From: Spongisporangium articulatum
GTDB lineage: Bacteria; Actinomycetota; Actinomycetes; Actinomycetales; Kineosporiaceae
DNA: 64,000 nt
Assembly: GCF_044465595.1 (NCBI RefSeq)
Contig: NZ_JBITLV010000002.1
Coordinates: 186,001-250,000 of the forward strand
Reading direction: 5' to 3'
Part shown: in pieces, positions 24,289-32,656 of the stretch
Numbering within the stretch: position 1 is the first letter of the stretch
How the letters are laid out: each line of letters opens with the position of its first letter
Position numbers and translations under genes: made by a program
The notes under the pieces: model-generated
The model's database searches: none
Told to the model about the DNA's origin: nothing
What the model saw: only the letters and a program-made list of their open reading frames with translations

Positions 24289-25860
24289 CGTCCGGCGGCG
24301 GAGGACCTGCCATTCCAGGGCCTCGGCCAGCATGTAGACCACGACGGAGACCAGCGCGACCGTCGCGGCGATCACCCACATCATCCGGTAGTCGAGGAAG
24401 CCGCGGGCGTGACCGAGCAGCCCCCCGAGGCCGGTGCCGGTGACGAACTGCTCGGCGAGCAGGACGCCGGTCAGCGCCCGGGGCGCGGCCAGCCGCACCG
24501 CGGTGAGCAGGTGCGGCAGCGCGTTGGGCACGGTCACCAGCCGCAGCGTGGTGAACGGGCCGGCGGCCACGGAGTCGAGGACGGCCAGCGGTCCGGTCGG
24601 GGCCCGCTCCAGGCCGCCGAGCACGGTCACCAGGGCGGGGAAGAAGGTCACGCTGACCGTGACGACGGTGATGGTCAGCGTGCCCCGGCCGAAGACCAGC
24701 GCGATCAGCGGCGTCAGCGCGACGATCGGCATGGTCTGGCTGAGGAATGCGAACGGCATCACGGCGCGGCCGGCGGCAGGCAGGAGGCTGAGACCGACGG
24801 CCAGAACGAACGCCGTCCCGATGCCGGCCAGCGACCCGAGCGCGGCGTCGAGCAGGCTGGCGCGTAGGGTGGGCAGCAGGTCGGCCCGGACGTCGGCTGC
24901 GTGCGGCCCGGTGACGAGGGAGCGCCAGACGTCGGCGGGAGAGTTCATCAGCATCGACGGCAGGCCGGTGGCGCGGATGAAGGCGTACCAGGCGCCCACC
25001 ACGACGGCCAGGGACACCGCCGTCCACGCCAGTACGCGCAGACCGCTCAACGCGGCCTGGCCGGCGTTCTGCGGGCGGGCGCGGACCTCGGTGGCGAACA
25101 CCTGCAGCGCCTCGGCCTGGCCGGTCGACAGGGCCCGTCGCAGCAGCCCGAACAGCCCGTAGGCGGTGGCCGAGATCGCGGTCGCGACCAGCCCGATCGC
25201 CCACAGGGTCGGCGGGTCGGCCCGCCCGAGCGAGCCCAGCAGGTAGACGCCCAGCCCGGCGTTGCTACCCATGAACTCGCCGAGCAGCGCACCCAGCATG
25301 GCGGCCGGGGCGGCGACCTGGAGACCGGACAGCAGGTCGGGGACGGCGGCCCGCACCCGCACCAGCCACAGCTGCCGGAGGAACCCGCCACCAGCCGAGG
25401 TGACCACCCCCAGCGCATCGCCGGGGGCGTGCCGCAGACCCTGCACGGTGCTGACCAGCGTCGGGAAGAACACCGACAGCGCGGCCAGGGTGATCTTCGG
25501 CCAGTCGCCGGGCAGTGCGATGGCCAGGATCGGCGCGACCACGACGACCGGCAGGCAGAACAGCGCGACCATCAGCGAGCGCCCGGCCCGTTCCACCCCG
25601 GGCACCAGGACGTAGAGGACGGCGAGCGCGACGGCGACGAGGTTGCCCAGCACGAATCCGGCCCCGGCGGCCTCGACGGTGGCCAGCACGTGTTGCGGGT
25701 AGTCGCTGCGGCTGCGCCAGAACGCCGCCACGATCGCGGTCGGGGCGGGCAGGGCGCCGTCGCCGATCAGCGCCAGCCGTCCGACCACCTCCCAGACCCC
25801 GAGGACGACCAGCGCGGTCAGCCCGTTGCGGCCCGCCTTGGCGAGCGTGCCCGAGGTCAT
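24286..25860 (-). CDS. ABC transporter permease, two fused SsuC/ThiX-type domains
   Basis: 524 aa, twice the usual 250-270. Two BPD_transp_1 units are joined head to tail: residues about 10-255 and 275-524, each with five to six helices and its own EAA-type coupling loop (EFMGSNAGLGVYLLGSLGRAD near 180; EQFVTGTGLGGLLGHARGF near 460). Family knowledge: these permeases normally act as homodimers or heterodimers, so the fusion supplies both halves. The ATG overlaps the ATPase stop (ATGA). With the adjacent ATPase and NMT1/THI5-like lipoprotein it forms a complete importer of the nitrate/sulfonate/thiamin-precursor superfamily. Confidence 0.88.
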   Translation of the reverse strand: MTSGTLAKAGRNGLTALVVLGVWEVVGRLALIGDGALPAPTAIVAAFWRSRSDYPQHVLATVEAAGAGFVLGNLVAVALAVLYVLVPGVERAGRSLMVALFCLPVVVVAPILAIALPGDWPKITLAALSVFFPTLVSTVQGLRHAPGDALGVVTSAGGGFLRQLWLVRVRAAVPDLLSGLQVAAPAAMLGALLGEFMGSNAGLGVYLLGSLGRADPPTLWAIGLVATAISATAYGLFGLLRRALSTGQAEALQVFATEVRARPQNAGQAALSGLRVLAWTAVSLAVVVGAWYAFIRATGLPSMLMNSPADVWRSLVTGPHAADVRADLLPTLRASLLDAALGSLAGIGTAFVLAVGLSLLPAAGRAVMPFAFLSQTMPIVALTPLIALVFGRGTLTITVVTVSVTFFPALVTVLGGLERAPTGPLAVLDSVAAGPFTTLRLVTVPNALPHLLTAVRLAAPRALTGVLLAEQFVTGTGLGGLLGHARGFLDYRMMWVIAATVALVSVVVYMLAEALEWQVLRRRT

Positions 25861-26660
25861 CGCGCGGCCTGAATCGCGTCGGCCAGGGTCAACGACACCT
25901 GGTCGACGAGGCGGTGGAACGCCTCGGTGCGCATCAGCTCGGCGGGGCGGGGCCGCTCGAACGGCACGTCGACCACGTCGATGACCCGGCCGGGGCGGGC
26001 GCCCATCACGACCACCCGGTCGGCCAGGAACACCGCCTCGGGGATGGAGTGGGTGACCATCACACAGGTGCTGCGCCGCTGCAGCCACAGGCGCTGCAGC
26101 TCGAGGTTCATCGACGTGCGCAGTAGCTCGTCGAGCGCTCCGAACGGTTCGTCGAGCAGTAGCAGGTCGGGGTCCAGCGCCAGCGATCGGGCGATCGCGA
26201 CCCGCTGCCGCATGCCCCCGGACAGCTGCGCCGGCCGCGCCTTCTCGAAGCCGGTCAGGCCGACCAGGGCGATCAGCTCGTCGATCCGCTCCCAGTCCAC
26301 CCGGCGGCCCGCGGCCTGCAGGGTGAGCGCGATGTTGCGGCGCACCGAGCGCCAGGGCAGCAGCGACGCGTCCTGGAAGGCGACGCCGATCCGGCCGGCC
26401 CGGCGCAGCGCGCGCGACGGCTGACCGTCCACGGTGATCACCCCCGCGGTCGGGGCGTCGAGGTCGGCGATCAGCCGCAGCAGGGTGGACTTCCCGCAGC
26501 CCGAGGCGCCGATCAGCGCCGTGAACGAGCCGGGTGCGAGGTCGAGGCTGACGTCGTCCAGGGCGAGCACCCCGCCCGACCCGCCGTAGCGCCGGCTGAC
26601 TCCCTCCACGAGGATCCGGCCCCGCTGCGCGACCTCCGGGGTCTCGGCGACGGCGGTCAC
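25857..26660 (-). CDS. ABC transporter ATP-binding protein (NitT/TauT/ThiZ type)
   Basis: 267 aa. Walker A GASGCGKST near 53, Q-loop VAFQDASLLPW near 95, signature LSGGMRQR near 148, Walker B LLLLDEPFGALDE near 171, and H-loop VMVTHS near 206. The GTG at 26660 overlaps the stop of the COG0212 gene by 4 nt and is preceded by a GGGAGGGGG ribosome binding site. A longer frame upstream merely mirrors the previous gene. It energises the fused permease encoded directly downstream. Confidence 0.92.
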   Translation of the reverse strand: MTAVAETPEVAQRGRILVEGVSRRYGGSGGVLALDDVSLDLAPGSFTALIGASGCGKSTLLRLIADLDAPTAGVITVDGQPSRALRRAGRIGVAFQDASLLPWRSVRRNIALTLQAAGRRVDWERIDELIALVGLTGFEKARPAQLSGGMRQRVAIARSLALDPDLLLLDEPFGALDELLRTSMNLELQRLWLQRRSTCVMVTHSIPEAVFLADRVVVMGARPGRVIDVVDVPFERPRPAELMRTEAFHRLVDQVSLTLADAIQAAR

Positions 26661-27433
26661 GACGCCACCCCCTCCCGGCGGGCCTGCAGCTCCAGGATCG
26701 GCGGCAGGTGCTCGTGCTCGGTGCCGGGGATCAGGTCCCAGAACACGCGCCCGGGGGCGCGGTCGACCCCGGCGACCCGGATGGTCCGGGTCGGGGTGAC
26801 CACCCAGTCGACCGGGACGTCGTGCGCCTCGCCGACCAGCACGTCGTCGACGAACTGCTCGTCGTGCACGATGTCGACCACCTCGGAATCCGTTCCGGTG
26901 AGGCCGATCTCGGACAGCATGGCCCATTCGAGGTCGAAGTAGCCGTGCCCCTTGCCGAACCGGATGCCGTTGGCGCTGACCGCCGAGCCGCCGGTGACGA
27001 GCAGCCGCAGCGGCGGGCCGCCGGTCAGTTCGGCCAGCGTGACCGGGGTGGCGTAGCGGTCGAGCCCGTCGAGGGTGGCCGCGTAGCTGATCTCGGCCTC
27101 GGGCACGGTGCCGGGTTCGACCCGCAGGAACCCGCGGCGGATGCCGTAGGTGGTGACCAGCAGCCGCTTCCCGGCCCCCAGCGCCTCGCGGCGCAGCAGT
27201 TCGGTGGAGTTGTCCGGGGTGATGAACACCTCGGACGCCTCCCGCCAGGCGGGCAGGTCGAGGACGCGGGCGGTGGCCACGTCGTTGCCCTCGAAGTCGG
27301 CGATGAACGACGAGAAGTCCCAGTGGAAGCGGGAGTCCGGGCGGCCGACGCGGCGCAACGCGGCCCAGATCCGTTCCCGGTGGTGCTGCACCACGTCGAG
27401 GGTCGGTTCGGTCAGGTCGCTCAGCTCGGTCAT
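26657..27433 (-). CDS. 5-formyltetrahydrofolate cyclo-ligase paralogue (COG0212/MTHFSD-like)
   Basis: 258 aa. It resembles 5-formyl-THF cyclo-ligase but has the paralogue signature GKGHGYFDLEWAML near residue 168 instead of the GxGxGYYDR of the true enzyme. Other matches are TYGIRRG near 106 and LLVTGGSAVS near 150. Family knowledge: COG0212 proteins lack clear cyclo-ligase activity and, as I recall, comparative genomics ties them to thiamin salvage. Here it sits 1 nt after a GntR regulator carrying a divergent copy of the same domain, and overlaps the ABC ATPase gene. That suggests a role in processing or sensing the imported compound. Confidence 0.82.
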   Translation of the reverse strand: MTELSDLTEPTLDVVQHHRERIWAALRRVGRPDSRFHWDFSSFIADFEGNDVATARVLDLPAWREASEVFITPDNSTELLRREALGAGKRLLVTTYGIRRGFLRVEPGTVPEAEISYAATLDGLDRYATPVTLAELTGGPPLRLLVTGGSAVSANGIRFGKGHGYFDLEWAMLSEIGLTGTDSEVVDIVHDEQFVDDVLVGEAHDVPVDWVVTPTRTIRVAGVDRAPGRVFWDLIPGTEHEHLPPILELQARREGVAS

Positions 27434-27434
27434 G

Positions 27435-28421
27435 TCAGGCTCGCTTTCCTCGCAGCGGAAGGACGATCTCGGCCGGGGCGCGGGTGCGCAGCTCGGCCAG
27501 GTACGCGATGTCGGCGAGCCGGGCCATGTCCAGCGCGTCCCACGCGATGCCCGCGGGGCGCCGGTTCTGGCCGGGCGTCGGCCGCACGCCCTCGGGGGTG
27601 ACGATCAGGTCGGCGACCACGTCGAGCCGGTCCGGCACGACCTCGGCCTCGAGTACCTGGTCGGCGTGCACGACGCCGACGATCGACGTGCTGTCCGTGA
27701 CGAGCCCGAGTTCGGCGAGGATGCCCCACTCCAGGTCGAGGTAGGCCCGCCCGGTGCCGACGTGCACCCCGGACGTGGTGAAGGCGATCCCGCCGGTGAC
27801 CATCAGGTCGACGCGCTCCAGGGCCGAGAGCGCCTCGAGGTCGAGAACCGTTCCGTACCGCTCCATCCCGTCGAGGGTGGAGGCGAACTCATGGTGCTCG
27901 GGGGCGATGGTCGCCGGGTCGAGCAGCACCAGCCCGCGGCGCATCCCGTAGGTCGGCACCAGTACCCGCTTCCCGGCCCCCAGGCAGGCCAGCGTGAATC
28001 GCTGGAGGCTGTTGTCGGGGGCGACGAACAGCAGCCGGGCGGCGGCGTACTCAGGCCGGGCGGTGAGCAGTGCGTGACACCGGGCGGACCCGGTGAAATC
28101 GGGGACGAAGGCGCTGAAGTCGAGGTGGAACCGGCTGTCCGGCAGGCCGATCCGGGTGAGCACGTCGCGCATCAGCAGCCGTACCTGCGCCTGCTTGACC
28201 ACGAACGTGCCGCGCCCGGGTTCGCTGGAGAGCAGGCCCTCGCGGACGACGTCCTCGGTCGCCCGGCGCACCGTGCCCCGGCTGACGCCGAACCTGCGCA
28301 TCAGCTCGCCCTCGGGGGGCAGCGGATCGGGCGAGTTCAGCGGCTGGGCCAGGGCCAGGGCGCGCAGCGCGTCGCGCACCTGGACGTACGCCGGGGTGTG
28401 ACCGGAGGTCGACGGAGTCAT
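27435..28421 (-). CDS. GntR-family regulator fused to a COG0212 (5-FTHF cyclo-ligase-like) domain
   Basis: 328 aa. Residues about 10-76 are a GntR winged helix with standard consensus (LPPEGELMRRFGVSRGTVRRA, EGLLSSEPGRGTFVV). Instead of the usual UTRA or FCD effector domain, residues about 80-328 align with the neighbouring COG0212 protein: DSRFHLDFSAFVPDF, LGAGKRVLVPTYGMRRG, GTGRAYLDLEWGILAELG. The last motif keeps DLEW but changes the glycine-rich nucleotide loop, suggesting ligand binding without catalysis. It probably controls its own operon through the GTCTAGAC palindrome at 29567-29582. I do not know this architecture as an established family. Confidence 0.85.
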   Translation of the reverse strand: MTPSTSGHTPAYVQVRDALRALALAQPLNSPDPLPPEGELMRRFGVSRGTVRRATEDVVREGLLSSEPGRGTFVVKQAQVRLLMRDVLTRIGLPDSRFHLDFSAFVPDFTGSARCHALLTARPEYAAARLLFVAPDNSLQRFTLACLGAGKRVLVPTYGMRRGLVLLDPATIAPEHHEFASTLDGMERYGTVLDLEALSALERVDLMVTGGIAFTTSGVHVGTGRAYLDLEWGILAELGLVTDSTSIVGVVHADQVLEAEVVPDRLDVVADLIVTPEGVRPTPGQNRRPAGIAWDALDMARLADIAYLAELRTRAPAEIVLPLRGKRA

Positions 28422-28456
28422 CCGCGAGGGCCTCTCTTCCTACGAGACAGGGTTTC

Positions 28457-29482
28457 TCAGTCGGACAGCAGCGTGGTGTCGAACATCGCCGGGGTGGCCT
28501 TGATGCCGACCAGGCCGAGGGTGTCGATGGTCTCCTGCACCGTCTGCGGGGTCATCGAGAAGATCCCCGCGTCCGACTCGATCAGCGGCTTCTGGGCCTT
28601 GTTGAAGTACACCTCGTTGGCCTCGGTGCGGCCGTTGCCCTTGAAGTAGGAGGACATGAAGGTGGGCGGGTAGACGGTCGGGTCCTTCAGGTTCTCCGTC
28701 CAGCCCTCCTGGCTGGCCTGCAGGAAGGCCTTGACCTCGGCGCGGTGCTCGGCCAGGAAGTCCTTGGTGACGACGACCGTGTCGTTGGGGATCTTGTACC
28801 CGTAGTCGTACATCAGGAAGGACGACGCCTTCTGGCCGGCCTGCTCGATGGTGAACGGCACGTTGGTGGTGAAGTCGACGGTGGCGTCGACCTCGCCCTT
28901 GATCAACGGCGTCGGGTCGTAGGCGTAGGGCACGACCTTCACGGCCTTCGGGTCGACCTTGTTGATCTTCAACATGGCCTCGAAGGCCAGCTTGTTCACG
29001 TCGGGCACGGCCACGGTCCTGCCGACCAGGTCGGCGGGGCTCTTGATGCCGGAACTCGTCAGGCTCACCACGCCCAGCGGGTTGCGCTGGTACTGGGTGC
29101 CGACGATGACCAGCGGCGCGTCCTGGTCGACGATCGCGTTGATCGTCGTGTCGGGGCTGGTCAGGGCGATGTCGGCCTTGTTGGAGATCAGCGTGCTCTC
29201 GGGGATGACGTTCGGGCCGCCCTTGACGTAGTCCACGTCGAGCCCGGCCTTCGTGTAGTAGCCCTTGTCGAGGCCGACGAAGTAGCCGGTGAACTCGGCG
29301 TCGTTGACCCAGGAGGCCTGGAAGGTCAGCTTCGTCGGGCCTGTGCTGGACGACGAGCCGGACGAGCCGCCGCCGCAGGCGGCGAGCAGCAGGGCCGCGG
29401 CGGTGACCGCCGCGGTGGTGAGCAGGGCGCGGGAGCGGGCGGGACGTCGTCCCGCGGCTCGAGCGGTTCGGGTCAGCTTCAC
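28457..29482 (-). CDS. NMT1/THI5-like substrate-binding lipoprotein of an ABC importer
   Basis: 341 aa. Lipoprotein signal peptide: basic start, hydrophobic ALLTTAAVTAAALLL, and lipobox LAAC with the acylated Cys at residue 36. A Gly/Ser linker follows, then a periplasmic-binding fold with the ThiY/NMT1 pattern: FQASWVNDAEFTGYFVGLDKGYY near 54, KADIALTSPDT near 103, DLVGRTVAVPDVNKLAFE near 151, GEVDATVDF near 196. The family binds thiamin-pyrimidine precursors, nitrate, alkanesulfonates or riboflavin precursors. The ThiY-like N-terminus and COG0212 neighbours favour a pyrimidine-type ligand, but this is inference. GTG start; first gene of the operon 28457 to 24286. Confidence 0.87.
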   Translation of the reverse strand: MKLTRTARAAGRRPARSRALLTTAAVTAAALLLAACGGGSSGSSSSTGPTKLTFQASWVNDAEFTGYFVGLDKGYYTKAGLDVDYVKGGPNVIPESTLISNKADIALTSPDTTINAIVDQDAPLVIVGTQYQRNPLGVVSLTSSGIKSPADLVGRTVAVPDVNKLAFEAMLKINKVDPKAVKVVPYAYDPTPLIKGEVDATVDFTTNVPFTIEQAGQKASSFLMYDYGYKIPNDTVVVTKDFLAEHRAEVKAFLQASQEGWTENLKDPTVYPPTFMSSYFKGNGRTEANEVYFNKAQKPLIESDAGIFSMTPQTVQETIDTLGLVGIKATPAMFDTTLLSD

Positions 29483-29514
29483 GGGGGGCTCCAGGGAGGT
29501 CGGCGGATACGGGA

Positions 29515-29520
29515 ACGCTA
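29515..29520 (-). promoter_or_regulatory. Candidate -10 box TAGCGT of the COG0212/ABC operon
   Basis: TAGCGT on the minus strand lies 32 nt upstream of the GTG at 29482, giving a short leader that holds a purine-rich GGAG before the start. No clear -35 is visible. The palindromic operator is 46 nt further upstream. Confidence 0.4.
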
Positions 29521-29566
29521 GGAACCGCCTGTGTCGTGCTGCCTGCCCTGTCCGTTTCCAAGGTGT

Positions 29567-29582
29567 AAACGTCTAGACGTTT
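29567..29582. promoter_or_regulatory. Perfect 16-bp palindrome with a GntR/HutC-type GTCTAGAC core
   Basis: AAACGTCTAGACGTTT is fully symmetric. Its GTCTAGAC centre is the core of known GntR/HutC-type operators such as DasR sites. It lies in the divergent region between the COG0212/ABC operon (85 nt away) and the GH63-like gene. The GntR fusion protein of that operon is the obvious candidate ligand. The site is 46 nt upstream of the candidate -10, so activation or looping is as possible as simple repression. Confidence 0.7.
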
Positions 29583-29704
29583 GAATGCTCGTTGGATGCT
29601 TCAGCCGCATGGCGAACCGGTCGATCCGTCACCGTGCCGCCGTCCTGTCCGAATCGACCCGCCCCCGTAACCACGGAGCGGCACACGTTCGGCACTATCA
29701 GGTG

Positions 29705-32458
29705 GTGAGCATCCCGCCCGAGCCGGACGAGACCCAGCCGTCGACCCGAGCCGAAGCCTTCCCGCCTCCGGGCGGGGCGTCGTCCCACCCGCAGACCGCG
29801 GAGCACGCGCGGCTCGCGGAGTCGCCCGGCTCGACCGGGCCCTGGCGGATGTGGGGCCCTTACCTGGCCGGTCGCCAGTGGGGGACCGTGCGGGAGGACT
29901 ACACCGCCGACGGCGACGCCTGGTCGGCGTTCCCGTTCGACCACGCGCACGCCCGGGCCTACCGGTGGGGCGAGGACGGGCTGGGCGGCATCTGCGACCT
30001 GTACGGCTTCCTCAACCTGGCCGTCGCGATGTGGAACCGGCAGGACTACCTGCTCAAGGAGCGCCTGTTCGGGCTGACCAACGGCGAGGGCAACCACGGC
30101 GAGGACGTCAAGGAGTACTGGTGGGCCGTCGACGGGACGCCGTCGCACAGCTGGATGCAGTGGCTGTACCGGTACCCGCAGACCGCCTACCCGTACGAGC
30201 AGCTGCGGGCCGAGAACGCCCGGCGCGGGCGGGACCAGCGCGAGTACGAGCTGGCCGACACGGGCATCCTGGACGACGACCGCTTCTTCGACGTGATGGT
30301 CACCTACGCCAAGGCCGCCCCCGACGACATCTGCATGACGGTCACGGCGACCAACCACGGGCCCGATCCGGCGCCCCTGGACCTGTTGCCGCAGATGTGG
30401 TTCCGCAACACGTGGGCCTGGGGCCGGGACGCGCGGCGCGGTTCGATGAACCAGCTGCTACCGCCCACGCTGGCCATCGGCGGCGTCGAAGCGGTCGAGG
30501 TCGAACACGGCTACCTGGGTCGTTACTACCTGGCCGCGGAGGGCGCGCCGGTGCTGCTGTTCTGCGACAACGAAACCAACGCGGTCGCGCTGTTCGGCGC
30601 CGACCGGAACAACAGCGCCTACCCGAAAGACGGTGTGAACCGGCGCATCGTGCACGGCGACGAGTCGGGGATCAACCCGTTCGACGAGGGGACGAAGGTC
30701 GCCGTCTGGTACTCGTTCGACGAGGTCGCGCCCGGCGAGTCGGTGACCGTGCGGCTGCGGCTGTCGCCGAACCCGCCGTCGGAGAGCACGTTCGGGCCCG
30801 GTTTCGACGCCGTCCTGCGCGACCGGCGGTCGGAGGCGGACGAGTTCTACGACCAGGTCGTGCACACCGACCTGCCCGACGCCGACCGGCACGTCGCGCG
30901 CCGCGCCTACGCCGGGCTGCTGTGGGGCAAGCAGCTGTACCGCTACGACGTGGAGCAGTGGCTGGACGGCGACCCGGCCGTGGCGCCGTCACCGGACTCG
31001 CGTTCGGGGCCGGGCGGGCGCAACGTGGGCTGGCGGCACGTCGCGCTCGCGGACGTCATCTCGATGCCCGACGAGTGGGAGTACCCGTGGTTCGCCGCGT
31101 GGGACCTGGCTTTTCACGCCATTCCGCTGGCCCACGTCGACCCCGACTTCGCCAAGGAACAGCTCGTGCTGATGTGTCGCGAGTGGGCGATGCATCCCAA
31201 CGGCCAGCTGCCCGCTTACGAGTGGGCGTTCGGCGACGTGAACCCGCCGGTGCACGCCTGGGCCGCCTGGCACGTGTACCGGATCGATGGGTACCGCGAT
31301 CAGGGGTTCCTGATCCGGGTGTTCAGCAAGCTGCTGCTCAACTTCTCGTGGTGGGTCAACCGCAAGGACGCCTTCGACTCGAACCTGTTCGAGGGCGGCT
31401 TCCTCGGGATGGACAACATCGGCCTGTTCGACCGGTCGGCGCCCTTGCCGCCCGGGTACCGGCTGGAGCAGTCCGACGCCACGTCGTGGATGGCCTTCTA
31501 CACCCAGCAGATGTTCAAGATCGCCCTGGAGCTGAGCCGGCACGACTCGGCCTGGGACGACACCGCCACCAAGTTCCTCGAACACTTCCTCGCCATCGCC
31601 CGGTCGATGAACACCTTCGGCACGCAGGGCAAGTCGTTGTGGCACGAGGAGGACGGCTTCTTCTACGACGTCCTCGTCGGGCCGGACGGTTCCGCGGAGC
31701 CGATGCGGGTGCCGTCCATGGTGGGGTTGTTGCCGATTCTCGGGGCGACCGAGGTGCCCTCGTGGATCTCCGACGAGTGCCCCGACGTGACGGCCCGGCT
31801 GCGCTGGCTGCAGCGGCGGCGCCCCGAGACCGTCGGGCCGCTCCTGTTCAACAAGGGCAAGGGTGAGCGGCGGATGTTGCTGTCGCTGCTCGACCAGACG
31901 AAGCTGCGGCGCATCCTGGAGCGGATGTTCGACCCCGACCAGTTCCTGTCGCCCTACGGCATCCGGTCGCTGTCGGCCGCGGTGAAGGACCGGATCACCG
32001 CGCAGGTCGGCGGGCGGGACTCCTCGATCGAGTACGAACCGGGTGAATCCCGCACCGGGCTGTTCGGCGGCAACTCGAACTGGCGCGGCCCCGTGTGGTT
32101 CCCGGTCAACGTGCTGCTGGCCGACAAGTTGCGCGCCTACGGGCGGCACTTCGGCGACTCGTTCACCATCGAGATCCCCACCGGCTCGGGCAACGTGTGC
32201 ACGCTGCAGCAGGCGGCCGACGTCATCGACAACGGGCTGACCGCGTTGTTCCGCCCCGTCAACGGCCGCCGACCCGCGGACGGTGACCGGATCGAGGCGT
32301 CCGACAACCCGTTGTGGGCCGAGCACCCGACGTTCAGCGAGTTCTTCGACGGCGACACCGGTGAGGGCCTGGGTGCCACCCACCAGACCGGCTGGACGGC
32401 GCTCGTCGCGCACCTGCTCAACCCGCGCCTGCCCCCCGACCCGCGTGGTCTGACCTGA
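29705..32458 (+). CDS. MGH1-like (GH63-type) glucosidase
   Basis: About 917 aa, a cytoplasmic glycosidase of the (alpha/alpha)6-barrel GH63/MGH1 group, without a signal peptide. Conserved blocks are GPYLAGRQWGTVREDY near 50, WRHVALADVISMPDEWEYPWFAAWDLAFH near 440, GQLPAYEWAFGDVNPPVHAWA near 500 and NSNWRGPVWFPVN near 790, a form of the family's YWRGPIW motif. It probably releases glucose or mannose from an alpha-linked oligosaccharide or glucosylglycerate-type compound; the substrate is not clear. Start uncertain: GTG 29705 or 29702 are closest to the conserved part, and an ATG at 29612 would add 31 residues. It is divergent from the COG0212/ABC operon. Confidence 0.8.
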   Translation: MSIPPEPDETQPSTRAEAFPPPGGASSHPQTAEHARLAESPGSTGPWRMWGPYLAGRQWGTVREDYTADGDAWSAFPFDHAHARAYRWGEDGLGGICDLYGFLNLAVAMWNRQDYLLKERLFGLTNGEGNHGEDVKEYWWAVDGTPSHSWMQWLYRYPQTAYPYEQLRAENARRGRDQREYELADTGILDDDRFFDVMVTYAKAAPDDICMTVTATNHGPDPAPLDLLPQMWFRNTWAWGRDARRGSMNQLLPPTLAIGGVEAVEVEHGYLGRYYLAAEGAPVLLFCDNETNAVALFGADRNNSAYPKDGVNRRIVHGDESGINPFDEGTKVAVWYSFDEVAPGESVTVRLRLSPNPPSESTFGPGFDAVLRDRRSEADEFYDQVVHTDLPDADRHVARRAYAGLLWGKQLYRYDVEQWLDGDPAVAPSPDSRSGPGGRNVGWRHVALADVISMPDEWEYPWFAAWDLAFHAIPLAHVDPDFAKEQLVLMCREWAMHPNGQLPAYEWAFGDVNPPVHAWAAWHVYRIDGYRDQGFLIRVFSKLLLNFSWWVNRKDAFDSNLFEGGFLGMDNIGLFDRSAPLPPGYRLEQSDATSWMAFYTQQMFKIALELSRHDSAWDDTATKFLEHFLAIARSMNTFGTQGKSLWHEEDGFFYDVLVGPDGSAEPMRVPSMVGLLPILGATEVPSWISDECPDVTARLRWLQRRRPETVGPLLFNKGKGERRMLLSLLDQTKLRRILERMFDPDQFLSPYGIRSLSAAVKDRITAQVGGRDSSIEYEPGESRTGLFGGNSNWRGPVWFPVNVLLADKLRAYGRHFGDSFTIEIPTGSGNVCTLQQAADVIDNGLTALFRPVNGRRPADGDRIEASDNPLWAEHPTFSEFFDGDTGEGLGATHQTGWTALVAHLLNPRLPPDPRGLT

Positions 32459-32490
32459 CCCGCCGTAGCGGTCGGTCTCGCTACGAGGCA

Positions 32491-32508
32491 CATCAACGAT
32501 CGTTGATG
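32491..32508. promoter_or_regulatory. Perfect 18-bp palindrome between glucosidase and lipase genes
   Basis: CATCAACGATCGTTGATG is fully symmetric and starts 33 nt after the glucosidase stop. It may be an operator for the downstream lipase gene or a stem of a terminator. Two GTAACAC direct repeats (32552-32558 and 32578-32584) and a possible -10 TAAGTT (32592-32597) follow in the same 198-bp gap. Confidence 0.5.
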
Positions 32509-32656
32509 CGGATGGACGGATGCGCCGCCGCGTCGCACTACGTCCCGCCGAGTAACACTGCCCGGTAGGACTTTTCGGTAACACCTGTGGGTAAGTTGCC
32601 ATGCCGGAATCGCGATCGCACCGTGGATCTCAGGTCCTCGTTGCGAGGTGGTTCCT

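Noticed and set aside
28440..29561. 373-codon minus-strand frame overlapping the lipoprotein gene
   Set aside because: The -2 frame gives the lipobox and binding-protein motifs; this frame is low-complexity.
29483..29704. TPP riboswitch in front of the COG0212/ABC operon
   Set aside because: The CTGAGA-type core of the THI element is absent; a protein operator is visible instead.
30989..32602. 537-codon minus-strand frame opposite the glucosidase
   Set aside because: No recognisable motif and skewed composition; the plus-strand protein is clearly conserved.
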